Positions 51,035-60,090 of a DNA stretch of 64,000 nucleotides are shown here, piece after piece. Every line of letters begins with the position of its first letter. The first letter of the stretch is position 1. Origin of the DNA: Streptomyces sp. NBC_00510 (lineage in GTDB: Bacteria; Actinomycetota; Actinomycetes; Streptomycetales; Streptomycetaceae); contig CP107851.1 in assembly GCA_036013505.1 (NCBI GenBank), positions 4,101,501 through 4,165,500 of the forward strand, read 5' to 3'. The notes beneath the pieces were generated by a model. That model did not search any database, was not told the origin of the DNA, and saw nothing but the letters and a program-made list of their open reading frames with translations. The translations under genes were made by a program, and so were the position numbers.

Positions 51035-52141
51035 ATGGCCGATATCCAGGGCACGTACGACGACCTGTTCACCGCGGTGCCGGGCGCGCTGGCCGGATTG
51101 CTGGACGGCGGGGACGCGGGGGGCTCCGTCGCGGTCTTCGTGGACGGCGAGCCGGTGGTGGACGTCTGGGGCGGGTTCGCCGACGGGGACCGCACGGTCC
51201 CGTGGCAGCGGGACACGATCACCAACGTCTGGTCCGTCACCAAGACGATGACGGCACTGTGCGCGCTGGTCCTGGCCGACCGCGGCGCGCTCGATCCGGA
51301 CGCGCCGGTCGCCCGGTACTGGCCGGAGTTCGCCGCGGCGGGCAAGGAGAAGGTGCTGGTGCGGCACCTGCTCGCGCACACCGCGGGCCTGCCCGACTGG
51401 GACGGGCCGATCGACGAGCTCTACGACTGGCCGTCCGCCACCGCGCGTCTGGCGGCGCTGGCCCCGCAGTGGGAACCGGGCAGCGCGGCCGGGTACCACT
51501 CGCTCACCCAGGGGTACCTCGTGGGCGAGGTCGTACGCCGGATCACCGGCCGGAGCGTGGGCGGGTTCTTCGCGCAGGAGGTGGCCGGACCGCTGGGCGC
51601 CGACTTCCACATCGGACTGCCCGCCGAGCACGACCCCCGCGTGGCGCTCGCCGTCCCGCCGCCGTCCCGGGACGAGGACTACGCGGCGAGCGCGCCCGGC
51701 GGCAGCGCGTCGCCCGGCTCCGGCACCGCCGTGCGGCTCCGTGACGGGAACGGCGTGGCGTGGCGTCGCGCGCAGATCCCGGCGGCGAGCGGCTTCGGCA
51801 ACGCCCGCTCGGTCGCCCTCGTGCAGTCGGTGCTGGCCTGCGGCGGAGCGGTGCGCGGGGTGCGGCTGCTGTCGCCGGCGGGCTGTGACCGCGCGCGGGA
51901 GGAGCAGTTCAGCGGCGAGGACCGCCGCCTGGGCATGCCGGTCCGCTGGGGGCTGGGCTACGGGCTGTTCGGCAACAGCTTCGGGTGGGGCGGTTGGGGC
52001 GGCTCGCTCGTGATGATCGACCCCGAGGCCCGTATGACGGTGGCGTACGTGCCCAACCAGATGCGCGAACCCGCGGACGACACCCGCGGGATGGAACTCG
52101 TCATGGCCGCCTACGACGGGCTCCAGGGGCTGCGGGCCTGA
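51035..52141 (+). CDS. Beta-lactamase-fold serine hydrolase (class C/EstB type)
   Basis: This is a serine hydrolase of the beta-lactamase/penicillin-binding fold, 368 residues. The SxxK nucleophile motif is WSVTKTMTALCALVLADRGA (Ser in SVTK), and the tyrosine of the second motif is in AGYHSLTQGYLVGEVVRR. There is no signal peptide, so it is likely a cytosolic esterase or peptidase rather than a resistance enzyme. The ATG at 51035 fits the family. The substrate is unknown. Confidence 0.88.
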   Translation: MADIQGTYDDLFTAVPGALAGLLDGGDAGGSVAVFVDGEPVVDVWGGFADGDRTVPWQRDTITNVWSVTKTMTALCALVLADRGALDPDAPVARYWPEFAAAGKEKVLVRHLLAHTAGLPDWDGPIDELYDWPSATARLAALAPQWEPGSAAGYHSLTQGYLVGEVVRRITGRSVGGFFAQEVAGPLGADFHIGLPAEHDPRVALAVPPPSRDEDYAASAPGGSASPGSGTAVRLRDGNGVAWRRAQIPAASGFGNARSVALVQSVLACGGAVRGVRLLSPAGCDRAREEQFSGEDRRLGMPVRWGLGYGLFGNSFGWGGWGGSLVMIDPEARMTVAYVPNQMREPADDTRGMELVMAAYDGLQGLRA

Positions 52142-52159
52142 GCACGCGCCCCGCCGTCG

Positions 52160-53170
52160 TCACGCGGACGGCGCGGGGCCGCTGCTCGCGCGCACGGTGA
52201 GTTCGGGGCCGAGGAGGCGGACCTCCTCCGTCGGGCTGCCGCCCAGCTTGGCGATGACGAGTTCGACCGCGTGCCGGCCCATCTGCTGCGCGGGGATGGC
52301 GACCGAGGTGAGCTGGGGGGCGGCCTGCGTGGCCACCTGGTCGGGGCAGACGGCGACGACGGAGACGTCCTCGGGCACGGCGCGGCCCTGCTGGCGCAGG
52401 AGCGCGAGGAGGGGGGCGATGGCGGACTCGTTCTGGACGACGAGCGCGGTGGTGTCCGGCCGTTCCTCGAAGATGCGGGAGAGGGTGCCCGCAGTGGACT
52501 CGTAACTGCCTTCGCAGGGACGGTGGATGAGCCGGATCCCGCGTGCGGCGGCGCGGGAGCGCAGGCCCTGGAGGGTGCGCTCGGCGAAGCCCGTGTGACG
52601 CCGGTAGACCGCCGCGGCCTCGCCGACGACGGCGACGGAGCGGTGGCCGAGGTCGGCGAGGTGGTCGGCGCAGAGCGCGCCGGTGGCGGCGAAGTCGAGG
52701 TCGACGCAGGTGAGTCCTGCGGTGTCGGCGGGCAGGCCGATGAGCACGCCGGGCCGGTTCCCGGCGCGCAGCAGCGGGATGCGCTCGTCCTCCAGTTCGA
52801 CGTCCATGAGGATCATCGCGTCCGCGAGTCCGCTGGCCGCGACCCGCCGGACCGCGGTGGGGCCCTCCTCGCCGGTGAGCAGGAGTACGTCGTGGCCGTG
52901 CTGACGGGCCGTCGTGGCGACGGCTATCGCGATCTCCATCATGACGGGGACGTACATGTCTGTACGGAGCGGCACCATCAGGGCGATGATGTTCGAGCGG
53001 CTGCTGGCCAACGCCCGCGCGCCCGCGTGCGGGTGGTAGCCGAGTTCCTGGATGCTCCGCTCGACCCGCCGGCGCGTGCCCTCGGAGATCGACCGCTTGC
53101 CGCTCAGGACGTACGAGACGGTGCTGGCGGAGACCCCGGCGTGGCGGGCTACCTCAGCGAGTGTGGCCAT
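52160..53170 (-). CDS. LacI family transcriptional regulator
   Basis: This is a LacI/GalR-type regulator of 336 residues. The HTH is ATLAEVARHAGVSASTVSYV followed by the hinge LSGKRSISEGTRRRVERSIQ. The periplasmic-binding-like effector domain runs from SRSNIIALMVPLRTDMYVPV to the C-terminus. The ATG at 53170 is the normal family start. It is divergent from the S8 protease gene, and three overlapping or nearby palindromes between them match LacI-type operators. Control of a secreted protease by a LacI protein is unusual, since this family usually senses sugars. Confidence 0.92.
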   Translation of the reverse strand: MATLAEVARHAGVSASTVSYVLSGKRSISEGTRRRVERSIQELGYHPHAGARALASSRSNIIALMVPLRTDMYVPVMMEIAIAVATTARQHGHDVLLLTGEEGPTAVRRVAASGLADAMILMDVELEDERIPLLRAGNRPGVLIGLPADTAGLTCVDLDFAATGALCADHLADLGHRSVAVVGEAAAVYRRHTGFAERTLQGLRSRAAARGIRLIHRPCEGSYESTAGTLSRIFEERPDTTALVVQNESAIAPLLALLRQQGRAVPEDVSVVAVCPDQVATQAAPQLTSVAIPAQQMGRHAVELVIAKLGGSPTEEVRLLGPELTVRASSGPAPSA

Positions 53171-53197
53171 TGCCGTTCTCCGTCCCCCCGGGAAGTG

Positions 53198-53221
53198 TCG
53201 AAACCTTTCGAAGCGCTTCGA
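53198..53221. promoter_or_regulatory. Overlapping LacI-type operators next to the lacI gene
   Basis: Two palindromes share bases: TCGAAACCTTTCGA (53198-53211) and TCGAAGCGCTTCGA (53208-53221). The second has the central CG of LacI/GalR operators. They lie 28-51 bp upstream of the regulator's start, in a position for autoregulation. Confidence 0.7.
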
Positions 53222-53262
53222 CTCAGACGCTACCGGGGACCCTGTATCCCTGTCCAGACACG

Positions 53263-53280
53263 TGTCGAAGCGCTTCGACA
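53263..53280. promoter_or_regulatory. LacI-type operator on the protease side
   Basis: TGTCGAAGCGCTTCGACA is a perfect 18-bp palindrome with the same core as the site at 53208-53221. The centres are 57 bp apart, which would allow looping or separate control of the two divergent promoters. Confidence 0.75.
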
Positions 53281-53462
53281 ACACCTGTGGCCGGATCCGG
53301 CAATCCGTTCACGAAGTGACTCTTGAGATGTCCGCGACAGACGGTACATACTGCGTCGGCAAGGCGGGGGCTTCGCCGGGGGAACGCCGTGGGGGAACAT
53401 CGCGTGCGCGCGCCCGGGGACGAGCGCTCCCGCGTGTCATGACGCAGACACAAGGGGATACG

Positions 53463-56400
53463 TTGCACCGACGATGGAAGAAGGCGCGCGCGGCAGCGCT
53501 CGCAACGGGGGTCGCGGCGGCACTGACCGCCGGCGCCGTCACACCGGCCTCGGCCGCCGGGCCGGCGGCCACGGGGCCGACCGGCTCCGCGTCCGCCACG
53601 GCGGTCAAGGACCGCGTGTGGATCACGCTGATCACCGGCGACCGGGTCGCCGTGGACTCACAGGGCAGGCCCGTCGCCCTGAAACGCACCAAGGGGCGCG
53701 AGGACATACCGGTGCAGATACGCCGGCAGCACGGGCACGTCTACGTCGTCCCGCAGGACGCGGTGCAGCTGATCGCGAAGGGCCGGATCGACCGCCGGCT
53801 CTTCGACGTGACCACGCTGAGCCGGGCCGAGTACCGCAAGGCGGCCCAGCGCCGCGGCCTCGGACTGATCGTCACCTACCGGGGCAGCCGCCCCGAGGCG
53901 CGGGCCGAACTGCACCGGGCCGAGGGCACCGAGGTGACCCACACCTTCGCGGCGCTCGGCGGCGAGTCCGTCACCGCGCCCGAGGACGCCGCCGCCGGCG
54001 TCTGGACGGCGCTGACCGACGACGCGCCGGGCTCCCCGTACGCCACCGCCGAGTCCGGCCTGCGCACGGTCTGGCTGAACGCGATCCAGAAGGCCGCGGC
54101 CGAACCGAGCTGGAACACCCGGCAGATCCACGCGCCGGAGGCCTGGGACGCGGGCTACGACGGAACCGGCGTCACGATCGCGGTGCTGGACACCGGCGTC
54201 GACAAGAGCCACCCGGACCTGACCAGCCGGGTCGTCGCCGAGAAGAACTTCTCCACCGCCGACAACCTGCTCGACCACTTCGGCCACGGCACCCACGTCG
54301 CCTCCATCGCCGCCGGCACCGGCGAGAAGTCGGCCGGTGCCTACAAGGGCGTGGCGTCGGGCGCGCGGATCATCAGCGGCAAGGTGCTGGACGACGACGG
54401 CTTCGGGGACGACGCCGGGATCATCGCCGGCCTGGAGTGGGCCGCCGCCTCCGGGGCCAAGGTGGCCAACCTGAGCCTCGGCGGGAGCGACACCCCGGGG
54501 GTCGACCCGATCGAGGAGACGGTCAACCGCCTGTCCGCGGACACCGGCACGCTGTTCGTCATCGCCGCGGGCAACGAGGGCGACGGCGCCTCGACCGTCG
54601 GCTCCCCCGGCAGCGCGGACGCCGCGCTGACCGTCGGCGCGGTCGACAAGGACTCCAAGCTCGCCGGCTTCTCCTCGCGCGGCCCGCGCGTGGGCGACGG
54701 CGCGGTCAAGCCCGACGTCACCGCCCCCGGCGTGGACATCACCGCGGCCGCGGCCAAGGGCAGTGTCATCGACACCGACCCCGAGGTCCCGCACACCGCG
54801 GACGGGAACTACCTGACCATCTCCGGTACTTCGATGGCCACCCCGCACGTGGCGGGCGCCGCGGCGATCCTCGCCCAGGAGCACCCGGACTGGACGGGCC
54901 GGCAGATCAAGGCCGCGCTCACCGGCTCCACGACGGACGGCGGCTACACCGCCTTCCAGCAGGGTTCCGGCCAGATCGACCTGGCCCGGGCGATCCACCA
55001 GGAGGTGGTCGCCGACCCGGTCTCGCTGAGCTTCGGCGTCGCCCGGTGGCCGCACGCCGACGACGTGCAGCAGTCCAGGACGATCACCTACCGCAACTCC
55101 GGTGACGCCGACGTCACCTTGGACCTGTCGGTCACCGGCAAGGACCCCGACGGCGCCGCGGCACCGGCCGGGTTCTTCACCCTCGACAAGCAGCAGGTGA
55201 CCGTGCCGGCCGGCGGCACCGCGGAGGCGACGCTGACCGCCGACACCACCCTCGGCACCGCCGACGGCGCCTACAGCGCGGCCGTGGTGGCGGGCGACGG
55301 CACGCGGTCGGTGCGCACCGCCGCGGGCGTGGTGCGCGAGGCCGAGTCGTACGACCTGCGGATCACCAACCTGGACCGCGACGGGCGACCGGCGGCGGCC
55401 TACGACACGCTCGTCGTCGGACTGGACGGCGACGCGTTCGAGGAGGTCACCAACGACAGCGGCAGCACGGCGCTGCGCCTGCCCAAGGGCAGCTACGCCG
55501 TGGACAGCCTCATCGTGAAGCTCGCGGCCGACGGCCGGACGTTCGAGAGCGCGAACTGGGTGAGCCGCCCGCTGGTCGAGCTCACCAAGGACACCGAGGT
55601 GACGCTCGACGCGAGCAAGGCCAAACCGTTCGCGTTCACGCTGCCGGACCGGGCCGCACGGCAGTCGGACCTGATGGTCGGCTACAACCTGAACCACGGC
55701 GCCGCCGGCACCGGCCTGAGCTTCAACACCGGCACGCTGCGGGACTTCCGCACCGCGCACTCCGGTCCCGCGCTGACCGCCGCCGAGTACCAGGCGACCG
55801 TCGCCGGCCTGTTCGAGCACGGCTCGAAGGTCTACACGGTGGCGTACGGCCGCACGAAGTCGTTCTACACGGGCTACACCAAGGCCGTGCGGAGCACCGA
55901 CCTGGCGAAGATCACCACCACCGGCGGCTCCTCGGTGAAGCGCAAGCTCGGCGCGGTCTTCACCACCCCGTTCGTGAACGCGGCCATGGTGACGCCGAGC
56001 GGCTTCCTCACCGGGCTGCCGTTCACCAGGACCGTGTACGTCAACGGCTCCGGCGTCACCTGGGCCCAGGACTTCCTGCAGACCGACTCCTCCGGCGAGA
56101 TTCCCGAGGGCTACTACGAGGCCCCGGCCCGGTCCTTCACCAAGGGCAGGAGCTACAGCCGCAGCTTCAACGTCGGCGTCTTCGGACCGAAGCTGGACAA
56201 GTACTCCGGCATCATGCGCTCCGGTGACGAGATCTGGGGCACCGTCGGCCTCTTCACCGACGGCCAGGGCCACAGCGGCTTCGCGTCGTACGACAAGGCC
56301 ACCACGACCCTCTACCGCAACGGGACGAAGGTCGGGAGCCACGACGGCGCGCTCGACGACGGCGTCTCCTTCACCGTCGACGGCGCCAAGGCCGGCTACC

Positions 56401-56810
56401 GGCTGGCCACCTCGGTGACCCGCGCCACGACCGCGGCGGTCAGCACCCGCATCACCGCGTCCTGGACGTTCTCCTCCCGGCACGTCGGCGGCGACGTCCC
56501 GGCCACGCTGCCGGTCTCCGTGGTGCGCTTCACCCCGTCCCTGTCCGCCACGAGCACCTCCAAGGCGAAGGCCACGGTCAAGGTGCCGGTGACGGTCCAG
56601 GGTGCGGCCGCGGGGCGCAACCTGAAGTCGCTGAAGGTGTACGTCTCCACCGACGGCGGGGCGCACTGGTCGAAGCTGACGGTCAAGGGCGGCAAGGTGA
56701 CGCTGAAGAACCCCAAGGCGGGCAAGGGCGTCTCCTTCAAGGCCCTGGTCAGCGACAAGAAGGGCAACACCCTGTCCCAGGTGATCTACAACGCGTACCT
56801 CGCGAAGTAG
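53463..56810 (+). CDS. Secreted S8 family (subtilisin-like) serine protease
   Basis: This is an exported subtilase of about 1115 residues. I prefer the TTG at 53463 (MHRRWKKARAAALATGVAAA), 5 nt after an AAGGGG site; it starts a clean signal peptide ending near ASA. The ATG at 53439 is possible. The propeptide contains VWITLITGDRVAVDSQGRP. The triad is intact: D243 in IAVLDTGVDKSHPDL, H275 in HFGHGTHVASIAAG, S457 in ISGTSMATPHVAGAAA. A large beta-rich C-terminus ends in NTLSQVIYNAYLAK. It is a paralogue of the protease at 33080-36454 but is flanked by LacI-type operators, so it is regulated differently. Confidence 0.92.
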   Translation: MHRRWKKARAAALATGVAAALTAGAVTPASAAGPAATGPTGSASATAVKDRVWITLITGDRVAVDSQGRPVALKRTKGREDIPVQIRRQHGHVYVVPQDAVQLIAKGRIDRRLFDVTTLSRAEYRKAAQRRGLGLIVTYRGSRPEARAELHRAEGTEVTHTFAALGGESVTAPEDAAAGVWTALTDDAPGSPYATAESGLRTVWLNAIQKAAAEPSWNTRQIHAPEAWDAGYDGTGVTIAVLDTGVDKSHPDLTSRVVAEKNFSTADNLLDHFGHGTHVASIAAGTGEKSAGAYKGVASGARIISGKVLDDDGFGDDAGIIAGLEWAAASGAKVANLSLGGSDTPGVDPIEETVNRLSADTGTLFVIAAGNEGDGASTVGSPGSADAALTVGAVDKDSKLAGFSSRGPRVGDGAVKPDVTAPGVDITAAAAKGSVIDTDPEVPHTADGNYLTISGTSMATPHVAGAAAILAQEHPDWTGRQIKAALTGSTTDGGYTAFQQGSGQIDLARAIHQEVVADPVSLSFGVARWPHADDVQQSRTITYRNSGDADVTLDLSVTGKDPDGAAAPAGFFTLDKQQVTVPAGGTAEATLTADTTLGTADGAYSAAVVAGDGTRSVRTAAGVVREAESYDLRITNLDRDGRPAAAYDTLVVGLDGDAFEEVTNDSGSTALRLPKGSYAVDSLIVKLAADGRTFESANWVSRPLVELTKDTEVTLDASKAKPFAFTLPDRAARQSDLMVGYNLNHGAAGTGLSFNTGTLRDFRTAHSGPALTAAEYQATVAGLFEHGSKVYTVAYGRTKSFYTGYTKAVRSTDLAKITTTGGSSVKRKLGAVFTTPFVNAAMVTPSGFLTGLPFTRTVYVNGSGVTWAQDFLQTDSSGEIPEGYYEAPARSFTKGRSYSRSFNVGVFGPKLDKYSGIMRSGDEIWGTVGLFTDGQGHSGFASYDKATTTLYRNGTKVGSHDGALDDGVSFTVDGAKAGYRLATSVTRATTAAVSTRITASWTFSSRHVGGDVPATLPVSVVRFTPSLSATSTSKAKATVKVPVTVQGAAAGRNLKSLKVYVSTDGGAHWSKLTVKGGKVTLKNPKAGKGVSFKALVSDKKGNTLSQVIYNAYLAK

Positions 56811-56835
56811 CACGAACAGGCGGGTATCAGGGCGG

Positions 56836-56867
56836 CCCGCTCGGAACGGAGCTCCGTTCCGGGCGGG
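56836..56867. terminator. Hairpin after the second S8 protease
   Basis: Arms 56836-56851 and 56852-56867 pair with one mismatch around a central GAGCTC, 25 bp after the protease stop. It is a probable terminator. Confidence 0.65.
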
Positions 56868-56952
56868 TCGCCCGCCTGCGCACGCTGCCGGCCGGCGCTC
56901 GGTGCGACCGACCGGCTCCCCACGCCCGGACGGGCGGGATAGGAAGCGGACC

Positions 56953-57465
56953 ATGAATGCCACGCTCGGCGCGATGATCACCGCAGTCGTCGGAGTGCTC
57001 GGCACCCTGTTCGCGCCCGTGCTCGCCCAGCGGGGCACCGACCGGCGGCGCCTGGCGGAGGCCGCCGAGGCGGAACGGCTGCGCCGGTTCGAGGAACGGC
57101 GGGCGGCGTACACGGCGGTGAACCGGGCCTCGCGGCAGTTCCACACGCTGCTGAAGGACGCCCTGCACCGGATCAGGGACGGCGTCTACTCCGCCGAGGA
57201 GCGGGACCAGGTCGAGGAGTCCCGCCGGGAGTACCGGGACCGGTACGCCGAGGCGCAGATGATCGTCCCGGAGCGCGTCCTGGCGGCCTCGCGGGACGTC
57301 AACCGCGTCCTGGCGGCGGCGGACGCCGCGGCCAAGCGGCTCGACCGCGGCCTCACCCGGGACGGCGAGAGCCCGCAGGGCGCGCTGGAGGACCTGAAGG
57401 ACGCCGAACCGCTGCTGCGGACGCTGCAGCGGCTGATGCGCGAGGACCTGGGCGTCACGGACTGA
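56953..57465 (+). CDS. Hypothetical membrane-anchored coiled-coil protein
   Basis: This is a 170-residue protein. A short hydrophobic N-terminus (MITAVVGVLGTLFAPVLAQ) anchors it in the membrane, and the rest is a charged helix likely to form a coiled coil (EAAEAERLRRFEERRAAYTA, EERDQVEESRREYRDRYAEA). The ATG at 56953 is preferred because the earlier start at 56902 is arginine-rich and lacks a ribosome site. No family or motif is recognised. Confidence 0.7.
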   Translation: MNATLGAMITAVVGVLGTLFAPVLAQRGTDRRRLAEAAEAERLRRFEERRAAYTAVNRASRQFHTLLKDALHRIRDGVYSAEERDQVEESRREYRDRYAEAQMIVPERVLAASRDVNRVLAAADAAAKRLDRGLTRDGESPQGALEDLKDAEPLLRTLQRLMREDLGVTD

Positions 57466-57475
57466 GACGCCGCGC

Positions 57476-57502
57476 GGCCCCCGGCGTCACGCGCCGGGGG
57501 CC
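57476..57502. terminator. Terminator between the 56953 gene and the ABC operon
   Basis: A perfect 11-bp stem (57476-57486 and 57492-57502) with a 5-nt loop lies 10 bp after the stop of the 56953 gene and converges on the ABC operon end. Confidence 0.75.
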
Positions 57503-57549
57503 GGGGGTGGGGACCGGGGTGGGGGCTGCGGGGCCGCGGTGCGGCGGTC

Positions 57550-58236
57550 TCAGGCCGCGGGGGTCCGCTCGGTGACGGTGACCCGGCCCTTCTTGATGGT
57601 GGCGACCCGGGTGGCGCGCCGGGCGATGGCGGAGTCGTGGGTGACCATGACGAAGGTCAGCCCGTACTCCTTCCACAGCCCCTCCAGCAGGGCGAGGATC
57701 TCGTCACGGGTGCCCTCGTCGAGGGCTCCGGTGGGCTCGTCCGCGAGCAGCACCTTGGGGCGCTTCACCAGCGCCCGGGCGATCGCCACTCGCTGCTGCT
57801 GACCACCCGACAACTCGCCCGGCAGGTGGTGCAGACGGTCGCCGAGGCCGACGGAGGCGAGGGCCTCGGCGGCACGGGCACGGCGTTCGGAGGCCTTGAC
57901 GCCCAGCGGGACGAGGGCGGTCTCGACGTTCTCCTGGGCGGTCAGGGTCGGGATCAGGTTGAAGCTCTGGAAGATGATGCCGATGTTCTGCGACCTGACC
58001 TTGGTCAGCCGGGCCTCGCTCAGCCGGGCCAGGTCGGTGCCGTCCAGCTCCACCGAGCCCTCCGTCGGGCGGTCGAGGCCCCCGAGCATCTGCAGCAGCG
58101 TCGACTTGCCGCCGCCGGTCGGGCCCTGGATGACGAGCTGGTCGCCGTCCTCGATCACGAGGTCGACGCCGCGCAGCGCGTGCACGGTGTCCTTGCCGCG
58201 CGAGTAGCGCTTGGTCACGCCGCTCAGCTTGTACAT
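57550..58236 (-). CDS. ABC transporter ATP-binding protein (LolD/MacB-like)
   Basis: This is the ATPase of a MacB/LolCDE-type (FtsEX-like) transporter, 228 residues. Walker A is IQGPTGGGKSTLLQMLGGLD, the signature is LPGELSGGQQQRVAIARALV, and Walker B is VLLADEPTGALDEGTRDE. The glycine-rich Walker A (TGGGKS) and overall length fit this subfamily. It lies 98 bp downstream of its permease and shares its transcript. Such systems in Streptomyces often export peptides or lipoproteins or confer antimicrobial peptide resistance; the substrate is unknown. Confidence 0.92.
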   Translation of the reverse strand: MYKLSGVTKRYSRGKDTVHALRGVDLVIEDGDQLVIQGPTGGGKSTLLQMLGGLDRPTEGSVELDGTDLARLSEARLTKVRSQNIGIIFQSFNLIPTLTAQENVETALVPLGVKASERRARAAEALASVGLGDRLHHLPGELSGGQQQRVAIARALVKRPKVLLADEPTGALDEGTRDEILALLEGLWKEYGLTFVMVTHDSAIARRATRVATIKKGRVTVTERTPAA

Positions 58237-58334
58237 GAGGTGACTCCTGAAGTCCTGAAGGGGAAGGGCGGAGGCCGCGCCACGCCGGGGGGAACGTGCG
58301 GAACGCGGCCCCCGGTCTCGTGGGGCGGGTACGG

Positions 58335-59765
58335 CTACTCGACGCGGCGCAGGGCGTCCGCCGGGCGCAGCCGCGAGGCCCGCCAGCCGCCGAAGGTCCC
58401 GGCGATCAGACCGCCCGCGACCGCCAGGACCACCGCGAGGACGATGGTGTTGACGCTGACCGGTGCCTGGAGGGCGATCTCGACGGCGTCACCGGCCGCG
58501 CGCCGGGCGGGGCCGCCGAAGCCACCGGGACCGCCCGCTCCGCCGCCACCGACGGTGGCGTCCAGCGTGGGGCTGATCGAGGTGATGAGGTAGGCGCAGC
58601 CGAGGCCCAGGGCGATGCCGAGGGCGCCGCCGATGAGGCCGTTGACGATCGCCTCGCCCATGACCTGGCGGGTCACCCGGCCGCTCTTCCAGCCCAGCGC
58701 CTTGAGCGTGCCGAACTCGCGCACCCGGCGGGAGACCGCGGAGGAGGTCAGCAGCCCCGCGACGAGGAAGGCGGCGATCAGGACGGCGATGGAGAGCCAC
58801 TTGCCGACGTTGGTCGCCAGGTTCGAGGCCGTGGACAGCGAACCGGAGACGGTCGAGGCCAGGTCCGAGGAGGTGGTGACCGTCGTGCCCGAGATGTTCT
58901 TCTGGATCGCGGACTTGACGAAGCCGATCTTCTGGGAGTCGGCGGCCTGGACGTAGATCGTGGTGACCTTGTCCTTGGCGTCCGCGAGCGTCTGCGCCTG
59001 CTTGAGCGGGATGTAGACGTTGGCGGAGGAGGAGCCGCTGTCGGCGGTCGCGATGCCGATGATCTCGAACTTGGTGCCGGAGATCGTGAGCGTCTTGCCG
59101 ACGGTCAGCTTCTTCTGCTTCGCGTACGCGCTGTCGAGCACGGCGACCTTGGCGTTGTCCTGCGCGCTGGTGAAGGTCTTCCCCGAAGTGATCTTCGACG
59201 AGGTCAGCGGACCGAGGGCGGGGTGCGCGACGTCCGTGCCGAAGACGGTGAAGTTGTTGATGTCGAAGTTGGCTCCGCCACCGCGCACCGTGCCCTGCGG
59301 CTGGCCGCTGCCACCGCCCCGCTGCCGGTCGCCGCTGCCCGGGGCCTGCTGGAACTCACCGCGCTGGAACTGGCCGTTGACCTTGATGACGACCAGGCTG
59401 AGCCCGCCGACCGCGTCCTTGACCCCGCTCTGCTCGGAGACCTGGTCGACGATCGAGGACTTCAGCGACTGGAAGCCCTGCACCATGACGCGGTCGCTGC
59501 TCTGCTCCTTGTCGTCGCCGCGCGCGTCGAACTGGAAGCGCGGTCGTTCCGCGGAGGACGAGTCCGCGTCGGCGGCCTTGGTGACGGTCATGTCGGTGCC
59601 CAGGCCGTACAACGACTCCAGCACCTTGCCCTGGGCCTGCGTCATGCCGGCCGACACCGAGTTGACGGTGATCACCAGGGCGATGCCCAGTGCGAGGCCC
59701 ATCGCGATGACGAGCGCCGCTTTTCTGCGGCGTCGGAGTTCGCGCCGGAGGTATGTGAAGAACAT
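58335..59765 (-). CDS. FtsX/MacB-like ABC transporter permease
   Basis: This is a MacB/FtsX-type permease of 476 residues. It has an N-terminal membrane helix (AALVIAMGLALGIALVITVN), a large extracytoplasmic domain with glycine/glutamine-rich inserts, and three C-terminal helices (LSIAVLIAAFLVAGLLTSSA, GGALGIALGLGCAYLITSIS and VLAVVLAVAGGLIAGTFGGW). The ATG at 59765 begins MFFTYLRRELRRRRKAA, the usual family start. Such four-helix permeases undergo mechanical coupling rather than forming a pore. It forms an operon with the ATPase at 57550-58236. Confidence 0.9.
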   Translation of the reverse strand: MFFTYLRRELRRRRKAALVIAMGLALGIALVITVNSVSAGMTQAQGKVLESLYGLGTDMTVTKAADADSSSAERPRFQFDARGDDKEQSSDRVMVQGFQSLKSSIVDQVSEQSGVKDAVGGLSLVVIKVNGQFQRGEFQQAPGSGDRQRGGGSGQPQGTVRGGGANFDINNFTVFGTDVAHPALGPLTSSKITSGKTFTSAQDNAKVAVLDSAYAKQKKLTVGKTLTISGTKFEIIGIATADSGSSSANVYIPLKQAQTLADAKDKVTTIYVQAADSQKIGFVKSAIQKNISGTTVTTSSDLASTVSGSLSTASNLATNVGKWLSIAVLIAAFLVAGLLTSSAVSRRVREFGTLKALGWKSGRVTRQVMGEAIVNGLIGGALGIALGLGCAYLITSISPTLDATVGGGGAGGPGGFGGPARRAAGDAVEIALQAPVSVNTIVLAVVLAVAGGLIAGTFGGWRASRLRPADALRRVE

Positions 59766-60090
59766 GCGATTCCTCGCCGAGTCAGGAAAACGGGAAGCGG
59801 GAGGGAGGCGGTGCCTGTCTCTCCACTGCGGCGACGGTAGGAACCAGCCGTGATGAGAGCCTGAGCGGTGGATGAGAGCCGTATGAGAAACCCTCCCGCC
59901 GGGGCGGTGCGGCCACTGCAGTACCTTGCCCTGGACCCCCGCACGCCCGCCGGGCCGGGCCGGTGGCGGATTTGCGGAAGGCCGGGGCGGGGGCGCGGGC
60001 CGGATGAGAAGGTCGGCGCCCGGCGGGGAACGTCCCGGCGGGGAGATCGGCGGGGGCACGAGTGGCCGCACGACGTGGGGAGACGCGGAT
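59766..60090. other. 325-bp divergent intergenic region
   Basis: No gene is visible. The region should hold promoters for the ABC exporter (minus strand) and the membrane protein gene at 60091. Its most striking content is the repeat array at 59852-59891; the rest is GC-rich without palindromes I can support. Confidence 0.6.
59852..59891. promoter_or_regulatory. Helically phased direct repeats upstream of the ABC exporter
   Basis: GATGAGAGCC occurs at 59852-59861 and 59871-59880, and weaker copies (CTGAGCGGT at 59861, TATGAGAAAC at 59882) fill the positions between and after, giving a period of about 10-11 bp. Direct repeats in register with the helix are typical of OmpR/PhoB-type response-regulator sites. 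No two-component genes are in the window. Confidence 0.5.

Noticed and set aside
51035..52141. Beta-lactamase giving resistance
   Set aside because: The protein has no export signal and the motif set fits the esterase/peptidase branch, so a resistance role is not supported.
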